From: Bacteriovorax sp.
GTDB taxonomy: Bacteria; Bdellovibrionota; Bacteriovoracia; Bacteriovoracales; Bacteriovoracaceae
Reading direction: 5' to 3'
Length of the DNA stretch: 64,000 bases
Assembly: GCA_014378525.1 (NCBI GenBank)
Contig: JACMNL010000101.1
Location: 62,001-126,000, forward strand
Every line of letters starts with the position of its first letter. Position 1 is the first letter of the stretch. Positions 8,232 through 17,442 of this stretch are shown here, piece by piece. Made by a program: the position numbers and the translations under genes. The notes beneath the pieces were generated by a model, which did not search any database, was not told where the DNA came from, and saw only the letters and a program-made list of their open reading frames with translations.

Positions 8232-9431
8232 TTAGAACCAAAAAGAGATACTGGCAGACAGCTGATAAGCATCTGTATTGGCATTTCTTACGTCTCTTAC
8301 GAAGGCCAGGTCTTTAACACCGTTTCTAGATGTTTGCTTTTTTTCGTACAGTCCACCAAATGTCACCTGAGAGGACTTTGTAATTTTATACTTTATTCCT
8401 GTTTCTAGTTTGTATGTAAGTATCTTGTAGGTTGCACCACTTTTTTCTGCTTGAAATGTAGTCGGATTATAAGTCACACCATCTTCAACGAATGTTGTAT
8501 AAGTGTGTTGTAGATCTTTAACATAAAGTCCTTCAACGTTTTCTACTAAACTCCATTTCTCGTTTAAGTAATACTCCATACCCAATTGAAGAAAATATTC
8601 GTTTTTTGCTTTGGTTGTATATGAGTCATATGGAAGCCTAGATGAAAATCCGTAGATCGCATCCATCCAGAATTCCATAGCATTACTTTCGTAGTTTGCA
8701 CCAATATCAAAACTATAGTTTGCTTTTTCAGCTCCCATTCTGTTTTTGTAATACATTTGACCGAAGTTTACTTTCCAGGCATCAGTCAAATACAAATCAA
8801 ATTTATTCGCTAGTCCCAGTTGTTTTGCTGTATCAAAACCAGCGACTTCTTCTGTTCTATAACCTGTAATTGTTTTTACAGTTGCAGAACCAGTTGAGAC
8901 GTATGATGCAGAACCTTTTTCGTCTGAGTACATTTGTGTACTGTCACCCCAAACTGTAAATTGATCAATGAATCCTTTTGAACGGCCACCATATGAAACT
9001 GAAGCAAAAGCTTTGTTGGAAATTTTTCTAATTTGATTTTCAGTACCGATAATTGTTCCACCATCTTGATAAGTATTTTCGATTACGCCCCAGTGAAGGT
9101 TTTGAAATCTAACAATTCCTTTTCCTAGTGAAAACCTGAAATCCGGAACACCTTTGTATGTTACATATGCTTCTTCAAATAAAGTATTCTGACGATCAAG
9201 TTTTCCGTCAAGGTTAAGCTTTATCGCCGCTGCCATATCATCTTGTTCAGCAAATACTTTTAAATCAAGTACGCCGATACCGATTACAGTAGAACCTTTT
9301 TGTCCTGAAATTTTTTCGAAATTTAGTGCATCAAGTGCGATGAAACCGCGAACTGAAGTGTCGAAAGACCAGGCATTATTAAGTGGCAGTAAGCTAGATA
9401 ATAAAACAAGCGTGCAAAGTAGCTTCTTCAT
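8232..9431 (-). CDS. Outer-membrane beta-barrel protein (porin-like)
   Basis: 399 residues: signal peptide (MKKLLCTLVLLSSLLPL then NNAWS), then alternating-hydrophobicity strands throughout (for example FRFSLGKGIVRF, AMEFWMDAIYG, QVTFGGLYEKK), ending SISFWF with the C-terminal Phe recognised by the BAM machinery. The composition, rich in Tyr, Gly, Asn and Thr with no cysteines in the mature part, fits an integral barrel of roughly 16 or more strands. Substrate or ligand is not predictable. The small lipoprotein gene 39 bases upstream is likely in the same transcript, and a strong terminator follows. Confidence 0.8.
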   Translation of the reverse strand: MKKLLCTLVLLSSLLPLNNAWSFDTSVRGFIALDALNFEKISGQKGSTVIGIGVLDLKVFAEQDDMAAAIKLNLDGKLDRQNTLFEEAYVTYKGVPDFRFSLGKGIVRFQNLHWGVIENTYQDGGTIIGTENQIRKISNKAFASVSYGGRSKGFIDQFTVWGDSTQMYSDEKGSASYVSTGSATVKTITGYRTEEVAGFDTAKQLGLANKFDLYLTDAWKVNFGQMYYKNRMGAEKANYSFDIGANYESNAMEFWMDAIYGFSSRLPYDSYTTKAKNEYFLQLGMEYYLNEKWSLVENVEGLYVKDLQHTYTTFVEDGVTYNPTTFQAEKSGATYKILTYKLETGIKYKITKSSQVTFGGLYEKKQTSRNGVKDLAFVRDVRNANTDAYQLSASISFWF

Positions 9432-9470
9432 GATTCCCCCGTAACATCAATTTAGATGGGGGGATTCGTA

Positions 9471-9665
9471 TCACTTTTGACTTTCTTTTTCCAGACATCT
9501 TTCGACTTCATCGAAATAAGAGTGGTACTCACCTTTAGTTGGGCATCCTTTTGAGGCAACATATCTATCAGGTGTATCAGATTCACCTGTTGTCTGGTGT
9601 GAACATGACACCATTATTGATCCAAGTGTAAGAATTAAGCCTAATGTGATGACAGATTTTTTCAT
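9471..9665 (-). CDS. Small putative lipoprotein
   Basis: 64 residues: a hydrophobic leader with a lipobox-like SIMVSC (Cys21), then a polar tail with two more cysteines (KGCPTKGEYHS and VERCLEKES). AGGAG precedes the ATG (rc of ctcct near 9670). Upstream partner of the barrel gene; a role as barrel-associated lipoprotein is only a guess. Confidence 0.6.
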   Translation of the reverse strand: MKKSVITLGLILTLGSIMVSCSHQTTGESDTPDRYVASKGCPTKGEYHSYFDEVERCLEKESQK

Positions 9666-9787
9666 ATCATTCTCCTTAGAAATATCGTACTCCCACTTTG
9701 AAATCTGGAGAAGTGATTAATACTTGCCGATTGCGATCAATCAGAAGAAATAAAAATAATTTTAATGAAGTAGTTTAGTGGGTTTAT

Positions 9788-10708
9788 TTATAGAAAATTT
9801 TCAAGCCCGTGATATTCATAAGGACGTTCGGCCGCCAAAAAAACTAACCCAATCTTAACAGTCGGGTGTTCGAAGCTGGAGCTAATGATAGTTCGTTTTT
9901 TAGAATGAGTTTGCATCCAATTATATATGGAGCTAATGCCGAAAAGGGATGCTTTGATGACGACGGGAATATTTTGAGGGAAATCTTTTTCAGAAAGCTG
10001 ATTGTAAGTTGAAAATGATTCATCCATCGCGATTTTTAAATCACATTTTTTTTGAAATATAAAAGTATCGGTGAAATTTTTAAATGGTTCTTCGATGTAA
10101 TCAATCAATGAATACGATTCTGCAGAAATACTTATTTTCAGGTGTTCAACAAAAGTTTTCATCTCATTAATTTCAAATTGTCTGTTTCCATCAAGTCGTA
10201 AAATCAGGCCGCTATTAATTCTGTGAAGTTCATTAATCAATCGGACTGTCTTTTCAACAGATGCTGGTGCAATCTTTATTTTGAGGCATTTCGAGGAGGC
10301 GTAATGTGACGGCCCTGAGCTCGCACGATAAAGTTCATTCTGCATAACTTCGTTGTTATTAAACAGGCCTGGATGAGTTTTCCTGATCATTCCCAGTAAA
10401 AGCACTTCAATGTTAAATAATGTTTCACTGTGAAGCTCTTCAATAAAATCATCGACTGGCACCAGGTTAAATAATTTAACTGCGAAATTAATTTCCTTGA
10501 AATCCAGAGTATACGTGGAAAAAAAGCGTTTTATTTTGAATGCTATTTCTTCAAGAGTGGCCTCATGAAGGCCTGGAAGGACGGAAATGAAATAGTCCTG
10601 TTCAAGTAGAGTTACTTTGAGAAAACGATTTTCACTGATAATTTTTCCACGTACAGGAACAGGTTCCTTGTACGCGAAAGTTTCGTAGCTGACTGTAATA
10701 TCAATCAT
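9788..10708 (-). CDS. menC: o-Succinylbenzoate synthase
   Basis: Enolase-superfamily dehydratase converting SHCHC to o-succinylbenzoate in menaquinone synthesis. Motifs appear in the correct order: the KxK pair in CLKIKIAP (about 146-150), metal ligand Asp in LRLDGNRQF, Glu in DYIEEPF, Asp in IAMDES and a second-half lysine in VVIKASLFG. At 306 residues it is close to the family norm. The start ATGA overlaps the menA stop by 4 bases. It is the last gene of the leftward men cluster. Confidence 0.9.
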   Translation of the reverse strand: MIDITVSYETFAYKEPVPVRGKIISENRFLKVTLLEQDYFISVLPGLHEATLEEIAFKIKRFFSTYTLDFKEINFAVKLFNLVPVDDFIEELHSETLFNIEVLLLGMIRKTHPGLFNNNEVMQNELYRASSGPSHYASSKCLKIKIAPASVEKTVRLINELHRINSGLILRLDGNRQFEINEMKTFVEHLKISISAESYSLIDYIEEPFKNFTDTFIFQKKCDLKIAMDESFSTYNQLSEKDFPQNIPVVIKASLFGISSIYNWMQTHSKKRTIISSSFEHPTVKIGLVFLAAERPYEYHGLENFL

Positions 10709-11586
10709 ACTTTAAAGCTTATAATCATGCCCACTGAAGTTAGCAGGCAATAAAGCAGGTTGTACTGGGCCGTTCTCGCCAGTGCCTGATTAAGTTTTGA
10801 ATCAATAGGTTTATAAAGTATCTGCAACCAGGTTTTGTGAAATAAAAATGGAAGTATGATGACCGGAAAGATCCAGACGAAATGGTAGGTAATCATCAGA
10901 TAGAGGCAGATTAAAATACTTAAAGCGATCGTTGTAATACAAAGTTTTCTCTGGAAACCCTCACCAAAACGTACTGCAAGTGTCCTCTTGTTTGTTTCAC
11001 GGTCTGAAACGATATCTCGAAGATTGTTAACTGCCAGTATGCAGGCAGAAATAAATCCCGGCCCCATTCCTGCGATGACAGCAAGGTGAGTGACGTTGTG
11101 AGTTTGAAGAAAGCTGGTTCCGACAACTGCTACCGGCCCGAAGAAAATAAAGGCCGCTGTTTCTCCCAGTCCATTGTATGAAAGCGGGAAAGGACCACCT
11201 GTATATCCGTAGGCAAAATATATTGAAAGAAGCCCGATGAAAATAATAAACGGTCCGCCGACAATCATCAGATAGATACCAAGCAGAAAGGCGATTCCCA
11301 ATGTCAGTATCAACGCATTTTTCATCTTACTTACAGAAATCAATCCCATACTTGTCACTCTCGTGGGCCCGAGGCGTGTCTCATTATCAACACCTCTGAC
11401 AGCATCGAGATAATCATTGGCAAGATTACTCGCTATCTGCAGAACTAAAGCGCAAAGCAGAGTGAGAACAGCGACAAGGGTATTTAAATGATTATTTTCA
11501 ATATACGCAATAGCAAGACCAAGGAGAACAGGTGCGATTGAAGCAAATAGAGTTTTAGGGCGAATTGCGAGCATCCAGTTTTTCAT
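10705..11586 (-). CDS. menA: 1,4-Dihydroxy-2-naphthoate polyprenyltransferase
   Basis: UbiA-superfamily integral membrane enzyme that attaches the polyprenyl chain to DHNA. The first Asp-rich motif appears as NLANDYLDAVRGVD and the second as NNLRDIVSDRETNKRTLAVR. Eight to nine hydrophobic segments span the 293 residues, starting NWMLAIRPKTLFASIAPVLLG. Sits between menD (10-base gap) and menC (4-base overlap). Its lipid substrate is probably made by the divergent polyprenyl synthase at 15453. Confidence 0.93.
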   Translation of the reverse strand: MKNWMLAIRPKTLFASIAPVLLGLAIAYIENNHLNTLVAVLTLLCALVLQIASNLANDYLDAVRGVDNETRLGPTRVTSMGLISVSKMKNALILTLGIAFLLGIYLMIVGGPFIIFIGLLSIYFAYGYTGGPFPLSYNGLGETAAFIFFGPVAVVGTSFLQTHNVTHLAVIAGMGPGFISACILAVNNLRDIVSDRETNKRTLAVRFGEGFQRKLCITTIALSILICLYLMITYHFVWIFPVIILPFLFHKTWLQILYKPIDSKLNQALARTAQYNLLYCLLTSVGMIISFKV

Positions 11587-11596
11587 ATTTTCCGTT

Positions 11597-13345
11597 CTAG
11601 TATTTAATGGTTCTCAGCTGATCGTAGACACCTTTGTTGGTATCGTGATCGATGAAGACTTCCATGATTGTGTGAGTGGTTTTTGTCTGCATTGCGAGAA
11701 ATCCGGTTTTAAATTCTTCGCGGTTTGATGCCGCAATATAGTCGATTCCAAAACTCTCTGCAGTTTTCTTAAATGTTTGCCCGTGCGGACTTGAAATATA
11801 ATCCAGGACGGATTTTTCTTTGTGAATTGGAAGAAGAGTGAAAATTCCTCCACCGTCGTTGTTCACTAGAATAATTTTCATCGGAGTCTTCAGGTCTTTT
11901 AAAAATAACAGTGAATTTAAATCGTGAATGAAAGCAACGTCTCCAATAATCAGATAAACTTCTTTTTGTGTTCCATCGATGAATCCTGCAGTCGAAGCAA
12001 TGAATCCTTCGATACCACTCACACCACGGTTGGTTGCTACTTTAATTTTTTTCTTATTGTCATATGAAAAATACGAATCAAATGTGCGAACAACAGTTGA
12101 GTTTCCGATGTATAAAATAGAATTGTCAGGAATGTTATCAATAATTGTTTTACTGATGCTCGGATAGGCCAGAGGTCCGTCGTCGATCAACTTAATTTTA
12201 CTTTTAGTAAACGATTCAAAGTTAAGGTTCAAAGATTTTTTAGGAAGTTTCATTCCATCAAAGCGGCCCATGATAGATTCAAGAGTTGAATTGATGTGAG
12301 CATTGATTCTCATTTTCGTATGATGTGAAGGATCTTCTTTCTCCAGATTCAGACTCAACGTAATTAAATTGATCGTCGGGACCTGTTTCAGGAAAGAGTA
12401 GTAGTGTTTGCTCGTTAAACGTCCACCGATATGAAAAACAGTTTCGGGTGGATTGTTTACCAGATCAAGCTGAAATTCCGGATGATCAAAAGTCGGAAGA
12501 GCGCCATCATTTAAATTGAATGCATATTTTAGTGAACTAGAAACATCAAAGTATGTCGGCCAGTTTAAAACTTTTACAAACTCTTCAACCATTTCTGTCG
12601 ATTCATGAGGAGCTAAACTTCCTACAACCAGAAGTCCGGTTTTTGAGTTTTTTAAAAGAGCGGCGATTTCATTGATAGAATTTTTATCCGGTCTCGTTTC
12701 AAGATTCACATAACGGGTTGAAGGCCCCGTTCTTTCAATCTGAATTTTTGCCAGGTTTAAATAATCTATTGGCACAGGAACAATTGTATCTTCAAGTGGC
12801 TCTCTAAAAGCACAGTTAAAATGAACCGGTCCCTTTTGCGGGAAGAGAGATTTATGAATCAGGTTTGATAAACTTGAAGTCATGGCAAGAGGACTGATTT
12901 CAACAGTGGGAGCACCTAGGGCCATTTGCCCCTGAATAAAATCACCGAAAAATTTTGTCTGATCAATTGTCTGGTTGTCATCACAGAAAGTCAGTTCTGC
13001 CGGGCGGTCAGCAGATAAAATTATGAGCGGAAGATTAGATTTTTTTGCTTCTACAACGGCCGGCATATAATTGGCCATTGCCGTCCCGCTTGTACAGATT
13101 AGGACCGCTGGATTTCCTGTGGCCTTAGAGTATCCAAGAGCGCGGTAAGAAGCTCCTCTTTCATCAATACATAAAACAATGTTTAATCTTGAATCAAATT
13201 TCTGGAAGTGCACCATGGCCGCAATCAGTGGAGCATTTCGCATACCAGGCGAAAGATAAAATTGTGTAATCCCATTTTTTAAAAATTCATCGATGATCAG
13301 GCCTGACCAGATTCGATTAATATTTTGAGATAATAATTTTTCCAT
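11597..13345 (-). CDS. menD: 2-Succinyl-5-enolpyruvyl-6-hydroxy-3-cyclohexene-1-carboxylate synthase
   Basis: Thiamine-diphosphate enzyme joining isochorismate and 2-oxoglutarate. The N-terminal Pyr domain shows FYLSPGMRNAPLIAAM with the active-site Glu region CIDERGASYRALGYSKATG; the middle domain is present; the C-terminal PP domain has the TDP motif IIGDVAFIHDLNSLL followed by VNNDGGGIFTLLP. At 582 residues it is full length. Lies between menF and menA with gaps of 13 and 10 bases. Confidence 0.95.
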   Translation of the reverse strand: MEKLLSQNINRIWSGLIIDEFLKNGITQFYLSPGMRNAPLIAAMVHFQKFDSRLNIVLCIDERGASYRALGYSKATGNPAVLICTSGTAMANYMPAVVEAKKSNLPLIILSADRPAELTFCDDNQTIDQTKFFGDFIQGQMALGAPTVEISPLAMTSSLSNLIHKSLFPQKGPVHFNCAFREPLEDTIVPVPIDYLNLAKIQIERTGPSTRYVNLETRPDKNSINEIAALLKNSKTGLLVVGSLAPHESTEMVEEFVKVLNWPTYFDVSSSLKYAFNLNDGALPTFDHPEFQLDLVNNPPETVFHIGGRLTSKHYYSFLKQVPTINLITLSLNLEKEDPSHHTKMRINAHINSTLESIMGRFDGMKLPKKSLNLNFESFTKSKIKLIDDGPLAYPSISKTIIDNIPDNSILYIGNSTVVRTFDSYFSYDNKKKIKVATNRGVSGIEGFIASTAGFIDGTQKEVYLIIGDVAFIHDLNSLLFLKDLKTPMKIILVNNDGGGIFTLLPIHKEKSVLDYISSPHGQTFKKTAESFGIDYIAASNREEFKTGFLAMQTKTTHTIMEVFIDHDTNKGVYDQLRTIKY

Positions 13346-13358
13346 AAAATATGTCCGT

Positions 13359-14615
13359 TTAAATTACACTCTTATTGATGACTTTTATAAAAGGATGCAT
13401 CTTCGTGCCGGTCTCAATCCATTCTTCTTCTGCTATTGAACCAGCGACAATCCCAGCACCACCGTAAACAGTGATCACCGGACCTTCGATAAGAGCAGAC
13501 CTGATGCCGACAGCGATCTCTGTAAAATCTTTTGAGATGATTCCAACTGGTGCGGCATAAAATCCACGTTTCTCTTTTTCGATTTCTAAAATTCTTATGC
13601 GTGCTTTTTCAAAAGGAATTCCGCCTACTGCAGGAGTAGGATGAAGCAGATCTATCAAGCTGATCACATCAGTATTCTTTTTTAAAACAGCTTTAATCGT
13701 CGCTTGTCTGTGCTGAATGTAGGGAAGTTTCATTGTGAAAAGCGGGGAGATTTCAAGTTTATCTGCGACAGTAGAAAGTTTTTCTTTAATCGCATTGGTA
13801 ACAATTGAATGCTCGCGTGTAAGCTTATCAGAGTTTTTTAAAGTCTCTTCAAGCGCCTGATCTTCAGTTTCATCCTTGCCTCTCATAATACTTCCGGCAA
13901 GCGAGATCGTTTCAAGGTTTTTATTTTTAAGTGTAAAAAGTCTTTCAGGAGTAAAAGAAATAAATGCCTGGTTATATTGCAGCTGATGAAATACAGAAAA
14001 ATGAGAACTGTTCTGGTTGCCTTGATAAAGCTCCCTGAACATCACTGGCATTTCAATCATTTCATCGTAGCTGAAAATTTTCTTTCTAGATAAAACAATT
14101 TTTTCCAGCTCTTTTTTTGAAAAGAGTCTAAGACTTTGATCAATCATGGTTTTCCATTCATCACTTTCCGGACGTTCTTCGTACGAAGTCCAATGATTAA
14201 CGAATGACTCCCAGATCTGGGTATTGAAAATAATATTACTTGGTGAATAGGATTTATAATCGTTTGAGTGGTGGAGCTTAAGTGTAATCTCTCCGCCTTT
14301 TTTTACAAAGCACCATTCAGGTAAATAAACCAGTCGTGGAGATTCATCTTCAAAGTGCGATTGATATACCAGGATTTCATGAGATTTTTTTTCAATGTGC
14401 TTTTGAACTTCGGCCGTACTCAGAATTTTACTTTTGCCTAAACCTAAAAAAGAAAAGTCTTCTTCTTTTGATTCAAAGAAAAAAACTTCTTCAGTCGCTG
14501 CGAACGGAAGCAGGTCAACGAGAGAGAATTCCGGATAAACGAACAGGGAGTTTCCCTGCCTTACACCGAAGTCAATTTTTTGAAGTTCCTCTTTTAAGAA
14601 ACTTTCCGCGTTCAT
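13359..14615 (-). CDS. menF: Isochorismate synthase
   Basis: Chorismate-binding enzyme for the first committed step of menaquinone synthesis. Signatures: LEKIVLSRKKIF (general-base lysine region), LAGSIMRGKDE, TREHSIV, HPTPAVGGIPFEKA and the C-terminal YGGAGIVAGS followed by EEWIETGTKM. At 418 residues it has the usual N-terminal non-conserved half. It shares its first base with the last base of ubiE (position 14615), so translation is probably coupled. A salicylate/siderophore isochorismate synthase is excluded by the neighbours. Confidence 0.93.
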   Translation of the reverse strand: MNAESFLKEELQKIDFGVRQGNSLFVYPEFSLVDLLPFAATEEVFFFESKEEDFSFLGLGKSKILSTAEVQKHIEKKSHEILVYQSHFEDESPRLVYLPEWCFVKKGGEITLKLHHSNDYKSYSPSNIIFNTQIWESFVNHWTSYEERPESDEWKTMIDQSLRLFSKKELEKIVLSRKKIFSYDEMIEMPVMFRELYQGNQNSSHFSVFHQLQYNQAFISFTPERLFTLKNKNLETISLAGSIMRGKDETEDQALEETLKNSDKLTREHSIVTNAIKEKLSTVADKLEISPLFTMKLPYIQHRQATIKAVLKKNTDVISLIDLLHPTPAVGGIPFEKARIRILEIEKEKRGFYAAPVGIISKDFTEIAVGIRSALIEGPVITVYGGAGIVAGSIAEEEWIETGTKMHPFIKVINKSVI

Positions 14616-15340
14616 TATTTTTTATCACCGATATACAAAGTTGCGATACCAAAAGTCAGCGGGATCATTTTTAAATCCGTGAAACCGGCATTTCTCATAA
14701 GGGCCAGGAAGTTCTCTCCATAAGGAAAGTCTTCAACGCTTTTATTTAAGTAGGTATAGGCATCTTTGTGTTTAGAAACAATATTTCCTACGAATGGAAG
14801 TAAATGTCTGAAGTAGAAGAAATAAACATTTCTTACGATGAAGTTCGACGGAATTGAAAATTCCATGATCATCAGACGTCCGTCCTTTTTTAGTACACGG
14901 TGAATGTCATGAAGAGATTTTTGCGGGTCAGAAAAGTTTCTGATTCCAAAAGAAATTGTTGTTAAGTCATAAGCATTGTCAGCAGACTGAATGTTCACGC
15001 CATCACCAAGCATTAAAAAAATCTTTTTATCCAGCCCTTTCTTTTTTACTTTTTCAATTCCTATATCGACCATTCCTTTTGAAAGATCGATGCCGGTAAT
15101 TTTTTTGATTCGTTTATCTGCAATCAAAGTTAACGGAACGTCACCTGTTCCTGTTGCCAGGTCGAGAGCGTTAATTGTTTCTTTGTTCGGCAAATGCTTA
15201 AGCATTTTTTTGCGCCAGTAAATATCAATCCCCATAGAGAGTGTATGATTTAAGACGTCATAAGTTCCGGCGATTTCATCAAAAATTTTATAAGATTCTT
15301 TTTTTCTTTCGCCTAGCTCAGGCGTGCTATTTGTTGTCAT
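14615..15340 (-). CDS. ubiE: Demethylmenaquinone methyltransferase
   Basis: SAM-dependent methylation of demethylmenaquinone, the last step. SAM motif I is DLATGTGDVPL (about residue 60); the UbiE/COQ5 signatures SFGIRNFSDPQKSL and RLMIMEFSIP are clear. 241 residues. First gene of the leftward men cluster; menB, menE and menH are not in the window. Also called menG. With no ubiquinone genes seen here, a menaquinone-only role is likely. Confidence 0.93.
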   Translation of the reverse strand: MTTNSTPELGERKKESYKIFDEIAGTYDVLNHTLSMGIDIYWRKKMLKHLPNKETINALDLATGTGDVPLTLIADKRIKKITGIDLSKGMVDIGIEKVKKKGLDKKIFLMLGDGVNIQSADNAYDLTTISFGIRNFSDPQKSLHDIHRVLKKDGRLMIMEFSIPSNFIVRNVYFFYFRHLLPFVGNIVSKHKDAYTYLNKSVEDFPYGENFLALMRNAGFTDLKMIPLTFGIATLYIGDKK

Positions 15341-15452
15341 TTTTCCATCCTTTTAGTCATCCCCTTTTTACCTTAAACTTCATGCACATAGCAAGTTTGG
15401 GTTTACTTTAATTTGCTCAAATGCTACCTTGTCGTTCATAGGGGAAACCACA

Positions 15453-16430
15453 ATGATCGCAGACTTTCTCGACGCTCTTCCAAAAGAGGCCCTCGAGAGT
15501 TCAAAAAATATGGATTTACAGATCCGCTCGGTGAACGCTCACCAGGCGATCGACGCCGTATTGTCTCAAAGTGTACTAAGAGGTGGAAAAAGGTTGCGAC
15601 CACTCCTGACTTTTCTTGTGGCCCATTTGTTTAAGGTAGATTTTAAGACTGTAACTCCCTATGCACGGGCCTCTGAACTGGTTCACGCTGCATCCCTTTC
15701 TCACGATGACGTTATCGATAACGCAACTATGAGAAGAGGAACTCCCTCAATAAATATTCTCTCATCAAATAAAAAAGCTGTTCTGGCCGGAGATTATCTC
15801 CTGTCGTCAGTGATTGTAGATCTCACTAATGCTGGAAATTTAGAACTCGTCCGTGAGATGTCTTTAGTCATTAAAGATTTATCAGAAGGTGAGTGGCTGC
15901 AGCTGGATTTAATAAGCGATAGAAATTATACACGTGAATTAATCCGTGAAGTCGCCGAGAAAAAAACATCTTCAGTGATGAGTTACTGCTCAGTTGCTCC
16001 GGCGATTTTAAGTGGAGCAAATAAAAGTACAGTTGAACTTTGTCGTGAATTCGGAAGACACCTTGGTCTTGCATTTCAGATGATCGACGATACTCTGGAC
16101 TACTCAGGCGACTCACAGAAAGATCAGGAACTCGATTTAAAAAACGGAATTGTAAATTCTGTTGTATTTGAAATGCTTGAATCTAATCCCGAATTATTTG
16201 TTCGTTTTAAAAACGGCGAAAATCTTCAGGAAGTTGTAGCAAGAATTTCATTTAATGAGTTTGTTGAAAAAATAAGCAAAGAAGCTCATTCTCATCTGGA
16301 AGAATCGAAAAAAATTCTGGAAAAATTAGAAGTAATATTAGCTCCAAAATTTTCAGACATTAAAGATTTAAAATCCAGAATTGGTGCTCTCGAATTGATT
16401 ATTTCTTATATGGCCTTGAGACAAAACTAA
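15453..16430 (+). CDS. Polyprenyl diphosphate synthase (quinone side chain)
   Basis: Elongates isoprenoid diphosphate for the menaquinone side chain. The trans-prenyltransferase motifs are GGKRLRPLL, the first Asp-rich motif SHDDVIDNA and the second QMIDDTLDY. The start is ATG 1545 bases into the 13.9-kb block, at 15453, with AGGGGA 7 bases upstream; an in-frame TTG at 15429 is less likely. 325 residues is normal for octaprenyl/heptaprenyl synthases. It is divergent from ubiE, and the shared upstream region of about 110 bases could coordinate ring and chain supply. Product length cannot be read reliably. Confidence 0.88.
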   Translation: MIADFLDALPKEALESSKNMDLQIRSVNAHQAIDAVLSQSVLRGGKRLRPLLTFLVAHLFKVDFKTVTPYARASELVHAASLSHDDVIDNATMRRGTPSINILSSNKKAVLAGDYLLSSVIVDLTNAGNLELVREMSLVIKDLSEGEWLQLDLISDRNYTRELIREVAEKKTSSVMSYCSVAPAILSGANKSTVELCREFGRHLGLAFQMIDDTLDYSGDSQKDQELDLKNGIVNSVVFEMLESNPELFVRFKNGENLQEVVARISFNEFVEKISKEAHSHLEESKKILEKLEVILAPKFSDIKDLKSRIGALELIISYMALRQN

Positions 16431-16431
16431 A

Positions 16432-17340
16432 TTAGCTTTTCGCTTTAACAAGCCAGTTCACTTCATAAATATTTTGAATCAAATTATTTTTTGGAACCCA
16501 AATCGTTCCATGTGCTTTATCGCATTCATAAATTGAATTTTTTGGACAACGGTTTCCTGCACTATCTTTAATTTTATAATCACATTCACCAGTGTCTTTA
16601 TTCAATCTTCTTCCGATGATTGTTGAAGAGTGGTTAGACTCTTTTTTCTTATAGTCTTTATTATTTATTATGAAATCCCAGTCATAGCTGATCGAAGCGG
16701 GATTGCTTGTTGATAATAAAATATCGAGTTTATCTACGATTTTCTCAGGTGGATACTGCTCGATGGTTCTGCTTCCAACACCGTATTTCCCCAGCTGATA
16801 ACGTTTTCCACAAGTGAGATCAAGTAAGGCCGCAGTTTTTTTATCACCGGTTAACTTATCAAGAATTTTTAAAATATTTTGCGGAATTTCTTTAAATGGT
16901 TCTGTGTCTTCCAGTTTGTTCTGGCAGATGATTTGCGAAAGTTTTTTAGCAGGTGAGCTTATTTTTTTGAAGAGAACACTTAATTCTGACCAGTCACCAT
17001 TGGTGAAATTGGTCTGCGATTCAAGACAAAGTCCTTTTCCCTGAAGTCCGATTATGAGGGCCGCTGACATATTCGCGCCGTTATCAGAGTAGTCTTTGAT
17101 TTCTTCCGTGCGAACGATATTGTTATTAAAATACTGTAAGGCCAGGTCGTAGCTTGAAAGCGGTGTTTTTTCGTAATAAGAAAAGAGATCAACACCTGTC
17201 CAGAAGACACACCAGTTATGCTCGTTTTGATTATTATTTTTCGGCATATTCTCTGTGCTGATGGAAACATCAGTGCACACTAATTCTTGAGCATAAGCGT
17301 GAAAGGAAAACATAAATGAGACGATAAGAAGAATTCTCAT
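16432..17340 (-). CDS. Secreted papain-like protein (putative cysteine peptidase)
   Basis: 302 residues with a signal peptide ending near HAYA. A papain-like pattern is visible: Cys with surrounding aromatics in HNWCVFWTGVDLFSYYE (about 42-57), where the helix after Cys and a downstream LSSYDLALQYFNN match C1-type enzymes; then NHSSTIIGRRL (candidate His) and CDYKIKDSAGNRC (candidate Asn/Asp strand). The usual Q-x-G-x-C-W oxyanion motif is altered, so activity is uncertain. Eight or more cysteines suggest disulfides. It is convergent with the polyprenyl synthase, 1 base apart. Confidence 0.6.
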   Translation of the reverse strand: MRILLIVSFMFSFHAYAQELVCTDVSISTENMPKNNNQNEHNWCVFWTGVDLFSYYEKTPLSSYDLALQYFNNNIVRTEEIKDYSDNGANMSAALIIGLQGKGLCLESQTNFTNGDWSELSVLFKKISSPAKKLSQIICQNKLEDTEPFKEIPQNILKILDKLTGDKKTAALLDLTCGKRYQLGKYGVGSRTIEQYPPEKIVDKLDILLSTSNPASISYDWDFIINNKDYKKKESNHSSTIIGRRLNKDTGECDYKIKDSAGNRCPKNSIYECDKAHGTIWVPKNNLIQNIYEVNWLVKAKS

Positions 17341-17409
17341 AAATGATTATCGGAGAGATTAAGCGGAAGTTTAAAAAAGAGAGAAATTAAAATAGTCGGG
17401 AAATGAAAT

Positions 17410-17430
17410 AAGGCCCCAAAAAGGGGCCTT
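17410..17430 (-). terminator. Hairpin terminator
   Basis: Perfect 8-bp stem AAGGCCCC / GGGGCCTT with an A5 loop, just downstream (minus strand) of the gene at 17443; the following bases are T-rich (ATTTCATTT). Confidence 0.6.
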
Positions 17431-17442
17431 GGATTTAAAAAA

